Shown in pieces: positions 26,869-34,067 of a DNA stretch of 64,000 nt. The stretch lies in IMG/VR virus record IMGVR_UViG_3300029319_000003, positions 120,188-184,187 of that record; one strand, 5' to 3'. Both the position numbers and the translations under genes were made by a program. Source of the DNA: a virus. Positions within the stretch are counted from its first letter, which is position 1, and each line of letters starts with the position of its first letter. The notes beneath the pieces were generated by a model. That model made no database searches. It saw nothing but the letters and a program-made list of their open reading frames with translations, and was not told the origin of the DNA.

Positions 26869-26893
26869 GCATTATTTCTAACTACTTAAGAAT

Positions 26894-27454
26894 ATGAAAA
26901 ACAAAGATCGAAAACTATGCCTTAAAGTTGAATGGTTAAATTTAGAACTGGACGAAACTAATGAAAAGATGGAAGAGTATCGTCTTGAATTTTTAGAAGA
27001 CTTCGAAGAAGAGTTACAATTTTTGAATGCCGGCAAGTCAGAAGAAGAGTTGATTAAAGACCCTAAGCAAATCGAACCTAAACAAAGTCATCATGAGTTT
27101 TTACAAAAACTATATCGCGCTATAGCAAAAATCACCCATCCTGATTTAAACCCCGATGGTAAATACAGCGAGATCTTTAAAAGAGCCAATCAGGCATATG
27201 CCGAAAACAACTGGACAACTATTATATCTATTGCAACAGAACTTCGGATTGAACTTCCAGAATTCCCTGAAGATGTAAGAAAAGAGATCGAAGAAAACAT
27301 CACACACATCGAAACAGACATTGTTCAAACAAAAACTAAAATTGGATGGATATGGGCTGAGTCTAACAAGGAAGACGTGCTTCGTGAAAAAATATACGAC
27401 CTTCTAGGAATCAATAAGGCTGCTTTTGAAATATGGAAAAGATCGAAAAATTAA
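26894..27454 (+). CDS. J-domain (DnaJ-like) protein
   Basis: 186 residues on the plus strand, ATG at 26894. A charged N-terminal coiled region (residues 1-60) leads to a J-domain-like helix pair: HEFLQKLYRAIAKITHPDLNPDG with the HPD tripeptide at ~82-84, then IFKRANQAYAENNW as helix IV. The J domain stimulates Hsp70 (DnaK) ATPase. This protein lacks the G/F and zinc regions of DnaJ and has its own helical C-terminus, so it would recruit DnaK to a special substrate. It is bordered by tRNA genes on the opposite strand and was likely acquired separately. Confidence 0.83.
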   Translation: MKNKDRKLCLKVEWLNLELDETNEKMEEYRLEFLEDFEEELQFLNAGKSEEELIKDPKQIEPKQSHHEFLQKLYRAIAKITHPDLNPDGKYSEIFKRANQAYAENNWTTIISIATELRIELPEFPEDVRKEIEENITHIETDIVQTKTKIGWIWAESNKEDVLREKIYDLLGINKAAFEIWKRSKN

Positions 27455-27549
27455 TGGTAGGGCGAGTGGGATTCGAACCCACGATCTTGCGCTTATCAGA
27501 CGCTAAACCGGATATAAGCCGGTTGCCTTAACCGCTTGGCTATCGCCCC
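27455..27549 (-). tRNA. Unusual class-II tRNA with anticodon TAT
   Basis: 95 bases with encoded CCA. Acceptor GGGGCGA pairs with TCGCCCT (one G-T), discriminator A. D arm GCC...GGC, anticodon stem ACCGG/CCGGT with loop CTTATAT, anticodon TAT (reads ATA, Ile). A 24-base variable arm with stem GCGT/GCGC is inserted, then T arm GTTCGAA. Ile tRNAs have short variable loops, and most bacteria read AUA with a lysidine-modified CAU tRNA, so both body and anticodon are atypical. Charging identity is unknown (Leu, Ser or Tyr enzymes recognise long arms). Confidence 0.75.
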
Positions 27550-27558
27550 ACAAAGTGA

Positions 27559-27813
27559 TTATCTGGGGAGTACCCAAGGATCTATACTTCGTGTAGACGA
27601 GCCAACAGGAGCGCATATGCACTCTTGGCTTGTAACTGACTCCATTTGTGAGCCATTGTTACTACATGATTCCTCGCAACTAATAATTGTTTCTTGTTCT
27701 AATGTGCAATTAGACAACCACATACAGCCGAAAATGGTGAGGCAGATATATAGCACACCCTTGGCAAGCCCATTGGCTACAGCGTTAATTGTATCTTTGT
27801 CGTCTTGATGCAT
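27559..27813 (-). CDS. Small membrane protein with Cys-rich outer domain
   Basis: 84 residues. A short cytoplasmic stretch is followed by a hydrophobic helix (~residues 15-33, VLYICLTIFGCMWLSNCTL) and then a Cys-rich exported tail (CEESCSNNG, QECICAP). Topology and Cys spacing resemble phage-encoded envelope micro-proteins, some linked to lysis or exclusion. It starts 12 bases after the end of the tmRNA gene with no clear Shine-Dalgarno, so expression may be weak. Confidence 0.65.
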   Translation of the reverse strand: MHQDDKDTINAVANGLAKGVLYICLTIFGCMWLSNCTLEQETIISCEESCSNNGSQMESVTSQECICAPVGSSTRSIDPWVLPR

Positions 27814-27824
27814 GGTTTTTTAAA

Positions 27825-28159
27825 TGGTGGAGGCGGCGGGAATCGAACCCGCGTCCAAAATAAGTCCAATATAAGTCGTTCACAAGTTTAGTCAGTTTCT
27901 ATCACCCACTGACAAAGATAGACGGTTGTAATCTAATGCTTACCGTCCTGTTGCATTAGATGGTTTGATTTTTACAACTTGTCTGTTGTTTTGCTCAAAT
28001 TGGATAGAAGGTTTTGAGCGACCTCCCGACTAAGCAGCGAGTGCTACAGCGTCGAAGTGTGTGTTGTTATTTGCAACTATTGTGTTTGAACGATTAAGGT
28101 TGTATCTCACCTACTTGCACTTTTTCTCTTTCTTACCCTGTCGAATCCGTATCGCCCCC
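27825..28159 (-). ncRNA. ssrA: tmRNA (transfer-messenger RNA)
   Basis: Minus strand, 335 bases, one-piece form. The 5' end GGGGGCGATACGGATTCGAC and the 3' end with T arm GGGTTCGATTCCCGC and CCA are the classical tmRNA halves. The acceptor GGGGGCG/CGCCTCC contains the G3-U70 pair required for alanine charging. The tag reading frame (28074-28030) begins after ATAGTT and encodes ANNNTHFDAVALAA followed by TAG, so the tag ends in the ALAA protease signal like host tags. Trans-translation would rescue stalled ribosomes and mark the product for ClpXP. SmpB must come from the host. The 143-residue gene upstream ends inside its 5' end. Confidence 0.93.
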
Positions 28160-28564
28160 TTTGAATCTTTTACTAATATAGCCTCTCTTGGAGCCTTTGT
28201 CAAGTTCTTTTTCAGAAAAATATTCTTCAATCTTAAATTTTTCTTGAAGTTTGTAGAAGTGGCTGGGAGTGAGTCCTAAGAATCTCATCGCCTCGCCTTT
28301 GGTTCTAGTTGCTGAGAAAGTATATTTCAAGACAGCATCTTGCACAATGTCTTTTAAAGAATGCCATAGCGGTAGTCCATACAAAGCACTGCCTGCCGAC
28401 TTCGAAGCCAACTCCAGTTTTAGACCGATCACTTCCTCCAGTGTCAGACTGTTTAACATGATTTCGAATTGATAGTTCGAACGCTTTTCTTTCCTCAGTT
28501 TACGAATAAGTGAGTACTCAGCGTTAACCCCTTTATGAATTCTTCTTTTCTTATTCCAAGGCAT
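28133..28564 (-). CDS. Fis-type helix-turn-helix DNA-binding protein
   Basis: 143 residues. The C-terminal third contains the Fis/NtrC-type HTH (LKYTFSATRTKGEAMRFLGLTPSHFYKLQEKF), preceded by a helical dimerisation-like region (IMLNSLTLEEVIGLKLELA). Its stop (TAA at 28133) lies within the first 30 bases of the tmRNA, so mRNA and tmRNA overlap. The start overlaps the Rho-N-like gene by 14 bases. Probably a transcription regulator of the phage or of host genes. Confidence 0.8.
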   Translation of the reverse strand: MPWNKKRRIHKGVNAEYSLIRKLRKEKRSNYQFEIMLNSLTLEEVIGLKLELASKSAGSALYGLPLWHSLKDIVQDAVLKYTFSATRTKGEAMRFLGLTPSHFYKLQEKFKIEEYFSEKELDKGSKRGYISKRFKGGDTDSTG

Positions 28565-28778
28565 TAAGAGCCTCGATCAGATCTGACTTTTTCAATTTAT
28601 AGTATTGTGAAATTTCTTTCTCTTTAGCAATTGCTTTTAGTTCACTTACCGTCATTGAACTGTAATCAATATCTTCTTTAATCTCTTTCGTTTCTTCTTT
28701 TTCAACATTATCAAAGAAACCGTTTGGATAGAATTTCTCTAAAGCCTTTGCAATCTCAAGACGTTTCTTAATAGACAT
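28551..28778 (-). CDS. Rho-N/SAP-like small protein
   Basis: 75 residues: basic N-terminal helix (MSIKKRLEIAKALEKFYPNGFF), acidic linker, and C-terminal motif SSMTVSELKAIAKEKEIS...KKSDLIEALN, which is the Rho N-terminal/LEM-like helical fold that binds nucleic acid. It may bind RNA or DNA with the Fis-like partner encoded next. The 138-base upstream gap (28779-28916) contains the terminator of the gene at 28917. Confidence 0.8.
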   Translation of the reverse strand: MSIKKRLEIAKALEKFYPNGFFDNVEKEETKEIKEDIDYSSMTVSELKAIAKEKEISQYYKLKKSDLIEALNALE

Positions 28779-28823
28779 AAGATCTTAACCTCATCACTCA
28801 TAAGTAGTAGTTAATAAAAGAAG

Positions 28824-28851
28824 AAGGAGGTACCTAATAAGATACCTCCTT
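28824..28851 (-). terminator. Rho-independent terminator after the 28917-30179 gene
   Basis: Minus-strand hairpin AAGGAGGTA / TACCTCCTT (9 bp) with a 10-base loop, followed by CTTCTTTTATT. It sits 66 bases downstream of the stop of the virion-type gene. Confidence 0.8.
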
Positions 28852-28916
28852 TCTCAGCGTCTGTTAAGTTAGTTAAGTCAGTTTTGACAACTTTTTTACA
28901 ATTAATAATTTAACTA

Positions 28917-30179
28917 TCAAGTAGAGTCAGATGACACATTCCAAGAAAGTACGAAACCAAGCCCGGTTGAGCCGAGTTCTTCATTATCTGCGAGTGTACT
29001 GCCATCATCCTTAAGAGAGCCAGAAAACGGAAGTCGCGCAGCCGATTCATTATCTGTGTTCGCGGGTACAATCCACTCTACAATAATACCATCAGCGCCA
29101 GCGGAAGCATAATCCAAAGAAGCCTTCATGTCGATAGTACCGGCAGTCTGTGCAGTACTGGCAGAACCTGTGGCAGCGCTCATGCCCGTGATAGCAGTAA
29201 GAGTGGTACCGTTGAGTTGCCAGACGCGCATTGAATCGCCATCAGCAAGAGCACCGTACAACATTAAGTTAATTGCTTTACCAGAAGCCCATGACTCGGG
29301 CTTGATTGTGAGATAAGCAGCGGTACCGCCTCGGCTGACTCCATTGAAGTCTTGGTGATACTTTACAGCAGGACCGGCAGGGTCAAACAAAAGACCAGTG
29401 TCATCAGTGATAACTGTTCCACCGCCCTTGGTCGTACTGGCACGCTCATCGAGAAAGTGAAGGGCATGTGTTCCAGCAGCAGCGACAGCGGCAACGCCGC
29501 CGACAAAGTTTGTTGCGGTAGTTGTGGCAACGCCAGACATATCAACAGCAGTGTTGCCAGAGGAACCAGCAGCCTGCTGGGTTAGAGTCATCCCCCCAGA
29601 ACTGGTTTCAGTGGGAGTTATTGCAGCATCGGAGGCAGTAATTGCTGCTCTAATCCTATCTCCGACTGCCGCTGCTGAACCAGTCGCACCACTAACCCCG
29701 ATGATAACATTGGAGCCGTCCTTGGTCCCATCTACAGTTGAAACGCCGGTCTTAAAAACAAATGTCACTGCTGTTCCAGCAGCATCCGTAAGGGTAAAGG
29801 TTTCGTCGTTGCCGGGGTTTCCAGTGGTGGTAATTGTTGCAGTTGCAGCCTCGGCAATATCAGTATCGGAAAGCCCAGAAAGCAGCCCATCACCAGCCTC
29901 CATCTTTGTGGAAGTCGATTCCCAAGAAGACACTCGACCCTTCAAATCATCAAGCAGGATTTTATCACCATTTGTAAAGGGACGCTTTGGTCCATCGTAC
30001 ATGTGGTCCGACAACATCAGCAGATCTAAAAGATACTCTTGTCCATTCGCAATCTGCGTAGCGGTTAAAGCCTGTTCTGTCTTGGTTGCTTCTGTGCCAC
30101 CTACAACAGAACTGCTGTAAAATTTCTTATGAAGTCGAGCGAACGCCCCACCTAATTTTCTCTTTCTTGGGTTTCCCAT
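28917..30179 (-). CDS. Virion structural protein with recurrent beta module
   Basis: 420 residues. Basic N-terminus (MGNPRKRKLGGAFARLHKKF), helical segment, then at residues ~110-226 the Thr/Ala/Gly-rich module (ETFTLTDAAGTAVTFVFK..., DGSNVIIGVSG, GDRIRAAI) that also occurs in the 681-, 840-, 991-residue and left-edge proteins. The C-terminal half is again beta-rich (LHFLDERASTTKGGG). Gene end is marked by a strong terminator and the start by GGAGGAAAT. A head- or tail-surface protein is likely. Confidence 0.8.
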   Translation of the reverse strand: MGNPRKRKLGGAFARLHKKFYSSSVVGGTEATKTEQALTATQIANGQEYLLDLLMLSDHMYDGPKRPFTNGDKILLDDLKGRVSSWESTSTKMEAGDGLLSGLSDTDIAEAATATITTTGNPGNDETFTLTDAAGTAVTFVFKTGVSTVDGTKDGSNVIIGVSGATGSAAAVGDRIRAAITASDAAITPTETSSGGMTLTQQAAGSSGNTAVDMSGVATTTATNFVGGVAAVAAAGTHALHFLDERASTTKGGGTVITDDTGLLFDPAGPAVKYHQDFNGVSRGGTAAYLTIKPESWASGKAINLMLYGALADGDSMRVWQLNGTTLTAITGMSAATGSASTAQTAGTIDMKASLDYASAGADGIIVEWIVPANTDNESAARLPFSGSLKDDGSTLADNEELGSTGLGFVLSWNVSSDST

Positions 30180-30278
30180 TGTTTTTATTTCCTCCGATAT
30201 TCAATCTCAAGATTGTAATAATCTACACTACTATATAGTCTCATGTATTTGTATTTGCCTGTGATGTGGTGACTTTCT

Positions 30279-31145
30279 TTATAGACCAAGATCTTCTAGT
30301 TCTTCGTCACCACCAAGGTCTTCTTCGCCACCTTCGACTTCGGCGTCTTCGCCTTCTTCATCGCCGGCTTCCATATCATCTTTTTCTTCTTCATACTCAG
30401 GAGTTGTAGGCTCTGGAAGTGTTTGAGACAGTTCGTCTTCAAACTTATCAAAATACAACTTAGCGTTCGTCAGAAGGTAATCATAAAATAAATTTTGATC
30501 TTCTTCGTTTGCTAACAGTGAGTATGCGTCAATAATTTGTTGTTCAATTTTATCAAAGGTTGCCTGAGCAAAGTTCCGTCCGGTTTGGTCTTCGCCATCA
30601 ATTCCGAACTCTTCACCTTCTTCACCTTCCCCACCAGAAATATCAATAAATGCTCCGTCAGCGTCTTCGCCTTCTGAATCGCCACCAGCGGCTAACGCTT
30701 CATCGTCCACTGCAAGTTCAATTTCAACTTCATCAAGCGCGACCTCTTCCATTGATAATGGCTCATCCATACCGGGTATATCGCCACCCTCACCGGCTGA
30801 CTTCGCGGCTTTAGCGGGGGCAATTGCATTCTGCATTGCGTTAACGATGTGAGCGCGGTATGACTCTCTTTGTGTAGGATCAGTAGTTAATTGCTTATAG
30901 TCAACTTCAATAACGGGTACGATCTTCTTAAGCAGATCCGCAAGCACATTGATACCAGTAGAAGCGTGAGGAGCCTCTGAGTCAGTTTCCTCAACAAGAA
31001 TGCTTCGGATTAAGGAACGCAACTTACGCTCTTGAATCAAGCGTGTGTCAACCTTATCTTTCCGACGCGACTTGACAACCTTAATTGCTCTTTTAATTTC
31101 TTCTCTGAGTTTCAACTCTTCAATGTATTTCGAACGCGAAATCAT
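30279..31145 (-). CDS. Highly acidic scaffold- or core-like protein, unknown
   Basis: 288 residues. A basic, helical N-terminus (SRSKYIEELKLREEIKRAIKVVKSRRKDKVDTR) precedes a central part rich in Asp/Glu/Gly and a strongly acidic C-terminus (EGEDAEVEGGEEDLGGDEE). The charge pattern resembles prohead core or internal proteins. It overlaps the 870-residue gene by ATGA. No catalytic motif seen. It could be packaged with the internal proteins upstream; this is inference. Confidence 0.75.
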   Translation of the reverse strand: MISRSKYIEELKLREEIKRAIKVVKSRRKDKVDTRLIQERKLRSLIRSILVEETDSEAPHASTGINVLADLLKKIVPVIEVDYKQLTTDPTQRESYRAHIVNAMQNAIAPAKAAKSAGEGGDIPGMDEPLSMEEVALDEVEIELAVDDEALAAGGDSEGEDADGAFIDISGGEGEEGEEFGIDGEDQTGRNFAQATFDKIEQQIIDAYSLLANEEDQNLFYDYLLTNAKLYFDKFEDELSQTLPEPTTPEYEEEKDDMEAGDEEGEDAEVEGGEEDLGGDEELEDLGL

Positions 31146-33754
31146 AATCTTTCTCCCGCTTGTGATGCACTATAATTAGGTGCCGCTTTCTCTAAAATCA
31201 AATTTAATACTTCTTCAATTATACTTTCCGATTCGTCCAATGCGCCCTTATAACTGACTTTTGGATATTCGCGTGCAAGTTCTAGAAGTTCCCGAATCGG
31301 CATATCAACTCTAATGACACCAAACATGCCACCCTCTTCCATCATCCGCACAGCCCACCATCTGTGGTGACCGTCAACAAGATAATTGTCACTTGAAATA
31401 ATTGCAGGCTTGCCAAATGCTAAATACTCTTGAGACTTCGCTTGCATCATGCCATCGACTTTTTCCATATTCAATTCTTTTTGAATTGGTTTAAGATCCG
31501 CTACAGAAACCTTGTCTGGCTTTGAGGCGACACCTTGAGACTCCAGCCAAGATCTAAAATCCTGTACATCTCCTGAAGAAATTTGTGGCATCTCTTCTCG
31601 CGCCACACCCAACGACTCGGGGAACTCTACAATGCCCGGTCCTTTAAGTTCTTTATAAACTCGGCGCACCTCTTCAGGGGCTTCTTCTTCGTGAGGGTCG
31701 TCAATGATTTCGCCGGATGAGCCAGAGGACACATCGTGTGCATCAGCAAATCCAGCCTGTTTATATTTCTTTTGCTTTTTGACAAATGCTTGCCCAGCAT
31801 ACCCCGAAACATTGCCGCTTTGAACATTGTTTATCTCATCCAAAGCCTCGTTGATCAACCGAAATAAATCGGCAGAGCGAAAGGATTCGGCAACTGCCTC
31901 CACCTCCGACTCTGGCTGTGGTTCATTAACCAAATCAGGGCGCACGATTTCCCACGCTAAATTAATTGCTTCGGGATTTTTCAATGGAGTGAACTTTGCA
32001 AACTGTTCTTTCTTACCGCATGCAATAAAGTCATCCCGCATTTGCGTCCCTGAGACGCCGCCCGCCATCATAGGAGTGTTGACCTGCTCAACGGTGATAC
32101 CAAGTTGCTTTTTGTCTGCCCATGCTTGTGCATTTTTAAAGCGGTGGTCGGATTCATCTTTCTCGCCTTTGCCCAACATTACTATTGTGCCTTGTTCCAT
32201 TTGCTCCATGAAGTCATAGGTTGATTTCACAGGACTCTCTGAAGTTGCAATAGAGGCAATGATTTTTCCTCTCAAACCATTTTCAGCGATGTAGAGTTTC
32301 CACAGTCTCAGCGATTGTTCTTTTTTAATTTCTAGTCGTGTTTCCCCACAGTGACCTGCTCGCGGCTTTGGCGAGATAAGCACATGAACCATGTCAGCAG
32401 CGGGTCGCCCATCCTTACCAGCATCTAAAAACCACTTAGCGCCCAAGAAGTGTCCTGCGTGTGGAGGTTTAAATCCACCGGGAACAATAGCAATAACGCG
32501 ACCACCAGTGGCTGTTTCATCGTCTCCTTCGGCTTCACCGAGAGCACGGGCTTCCCCGCGTCCGTATTTGAAAAGCCCAAGAATTTGGTTCATGGGTGCA
32601 AAGTTTCCTGTGAACTTATATGTGATACCATCCCAGTCAAAAACAAATCCTTCGCTGGCAGTTTCAACATTTTCAACAGCCTTCAACTTTTCCATTTGTT
32701 TCTGTAGGATCTTCATGTGGGCTGCATTATCTTCAGCCGCTTCAATTCCCTGAATAGCCTTTGCAACCTCGCCTTGCAATCGCTTAACTTCTTTTTTATT
32801 GTCAAGAATAAACGCGCTTTGCAGTCCCTTCAACATTGCCACGGCAAAATCGTGGATAGCGTTTTCTAGTGGTCGAATGATTTCTGATTTAATTTTACCA
32901 GTTTCCCCGACTAATTCACGAACAGCAACCTTGCCGTCTTTGTCCAAGCCTTTATAAACATCTGTAAGTTTGACACCTTTGACGCCAAGCATTCTCTTCA
33001 GCAGGAGCATTTGGTTTTGGTCTGGAAGATCGGGCAATCGTTGGTCAATGATGGGTCCAAGTTTGGTAACCATGTATTGATCGATGCTCATGCCATCGTT
33101 GCCGCCCATCTTGTCAATCGCAGCGATGACCGACTTAAGTGCCTCATCGTTGTCGAGTGCTTTAAGGTTGCGAATGGCGTTCATTTGGACTTGGTAGTCG
33201 TCACCCTGAATAGCCGTTTGCATGCGCTCTAGTGCCCCTCTAAGCGCTTCTACGTTGCCGCTAACGTCTTTGTCCGTTACCTGTCCAGTTTCTCTGTCAT
33301 ACTCGGTGTGACCTTGCTGATGGATGACCAATCCCTTCACGTCATAGTTTACAACATTGGGGCTTGCCGGATCCATCACCTCGGCGTTATACCAGATATT
33401 TGCATCGGCACCAAAGATTGCAGATTGAGCGTCTGGGTCCAAACTTGCTGCTGCTTTTTCGAATGCCTGAAAAGATTTTACGAAAGCATCGCGAAGATTT
33501 GGATTGTCGTGTGAAGCAAACTTGTCTGCTAAACCTTGTGCATCGAGCCCGCCGGCTTTGATGTTGCCTTTGTTTCGTGCAGCCTTCGCTTTGTTTTCAG
33601 GAACAGAATAGGAGATCATAATGTTCTGACCGTCCACCTTTTCGGTGCCCTCTAGTTCACCGGCAGATGCCTTGCTCAGAATATTTTTAATATCACCAAA
33701 TGTGAGATCACCATTATCATATAGGTGATTCATATGTCCCTGTAGGGCACCCAT
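31142..33754 (-). CDS. Three-domain fusion: ligase-type nucleotidyltransferase, HxGH nucleotidyltransferase, ParB-like
   Basis: 870 residues. Near the N-terminus GELEGTEKVDGQNIMISYS carries K39-V-D-G42, the lysine motif of DNA/RNA ligase-type nucleotidyltransferases, followed by ANIWYNAEVMDP. Around residue 430 AIVPGGFKPPHAGHFLGAKWFL is an NMNAT/cytidylyltransferase HxGH domain, completed by SGTQMRDDF (~570). Near residue 796 YLVDGHHRWWAVRMM is the signature of ParB/Srx-like domains. Long helical linkers join them. A nucleotide-transfer or NAD/cap-related protein is plausible; the order of domains is unusual. It sits with structural genes and may be a virion-injected enzyme. Confidence 0.75.
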   Translation of the reverse strand: MGALQGHMNHLYDNGDLTFGDIKNILSKASAGELEGTEKVDGQNIMISYSVPENKAKAARNKGNIKAGGLDAQGLADKFASHDNPNLRDAFVKSFQAFEKAAASLDPDAQSAIFGADANIWYNAEVMDPASPNVVNYDVKGLVIHQQGHTEYDRETGQVTDKDVSGNVEALRGALERMQTAIQGDDYQVQMNAIRNLKALDNDEALKSVIAAIDKMGGNDGMSIDQYMVTKLGPIIDQRLPDLPDQNQMLLLKRMLGVKGVKLTDVYKGLDKDGKVAVRELVGETGKIKSEIIRPLENAIHDFAVAMLKGLQSAFILDNKKEVKRLQGEVAKAIQGIEAAEDNAAHMKILQKQMEKLKAVENVETASEGFVFDWDGITYKFTGNFAPMNQILGLFKYGRGEARALGEAEGDDETATGGRVIAIVPGGFKPPHAGHFLGAKWFLDAGKDGRPAADMVHVLISPKPRAGHCGETRLEIKKEQSLRLWKLYIAENGLRGKIIASIATSESPVKSTYDFMEQMEQGTIVMLGKGEKDESDHRFKNAQAWADKKQLGITVEQVNTPMMAGGVSGTQMRDDFIACGKKEQFAKFTPLKNPEAINLAWEIVRPDLVNEPQPESEVEAVAESFRSADLFRLINEALDEINNVQSGNVSGYAGQAFVKKQKKYKQAGFADAHDVSSGSSGEIIDDPHEEEAPEEVRRVYKELKGPGIVEFPESLGVAREEMPQISSGDVQDFRSWLESQGVASKPDKVSVADLKPIQKELNMEKVDGMMQAKSQEYLAFGKPAIISSDNYLVDGHHRWWAVRMMEEGGMFGVIRVDMPIRELLELAREYPKVSYKGALDESESIIEEVLNLILEKAAPNYSASQAGERL

Positions 33755-33756
33755 CT

Positions 33757-34032
33757 TTAACTCTCCTTACTCTCTTCAAGAACCGAGAGTTTTTCTTCAA
33801 GCAAGGTCAACTTTTCTTCAGCAATTTGAACTTGCTCTTCTAACATTTTAACACGCTTGCGAACTTCTCGCAAGTGATTTTTTGCCATAATAATTCGGTT
33901 GCGCTCGGCTTTAGAGCGACCTTTCAGCGATTCAAGAAGATCTCCAATTGATTGGATGTATCCAGTAACAGTTGGCTTATCAGCCTTCCATTCGCCCAAA
34001 ATAAACTTCTTTGTCATTCTATCAAAATTCAT
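33757..34032 (-). CDS. Coiled-coil protein, unknown
   Basis: 91 residues with an N-terminal NFDRMTKKFILGEWKADKPTV stretch and a long heptad helix (REVRKRVKMLEEQVQIAEEKLTLLEEKLSVLEESKES). ATG at 34032 follows GGCGAGGA. A CTATTTATA string lies ~20 bases upstream. It directly precedes the 870-residue gene. A structural or adaptor role is inferred. Confidence 0.8.
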   Translation of the reverse strand: MNFDRMTKKFILGEWKADKPTVTGYIQSIGDLLESLKGRSKAERNRIIMAKNHLREVRKRVKMLEEQVQIAEEKLTLLEEKLSVLEESKES

Positions 34033-34067
34033 GATTGTGTCCTCGCCTATAAATAGTAAAAAATATT

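Noticed and set aside
26686-26889. Plus-strand 67-residue frame across two tRNA genes
   Set aside because: The codons coincide with tRNA-Asn and the GTC tRNA; no ribosome site.
27536-27808. Plus-strand 90-residue frame opposite the membrane-protein gene
   Set aside because: Antisense to the better-supported Cys-rich membrane protein at 27559-27813 and partly overlapping a tRNA.
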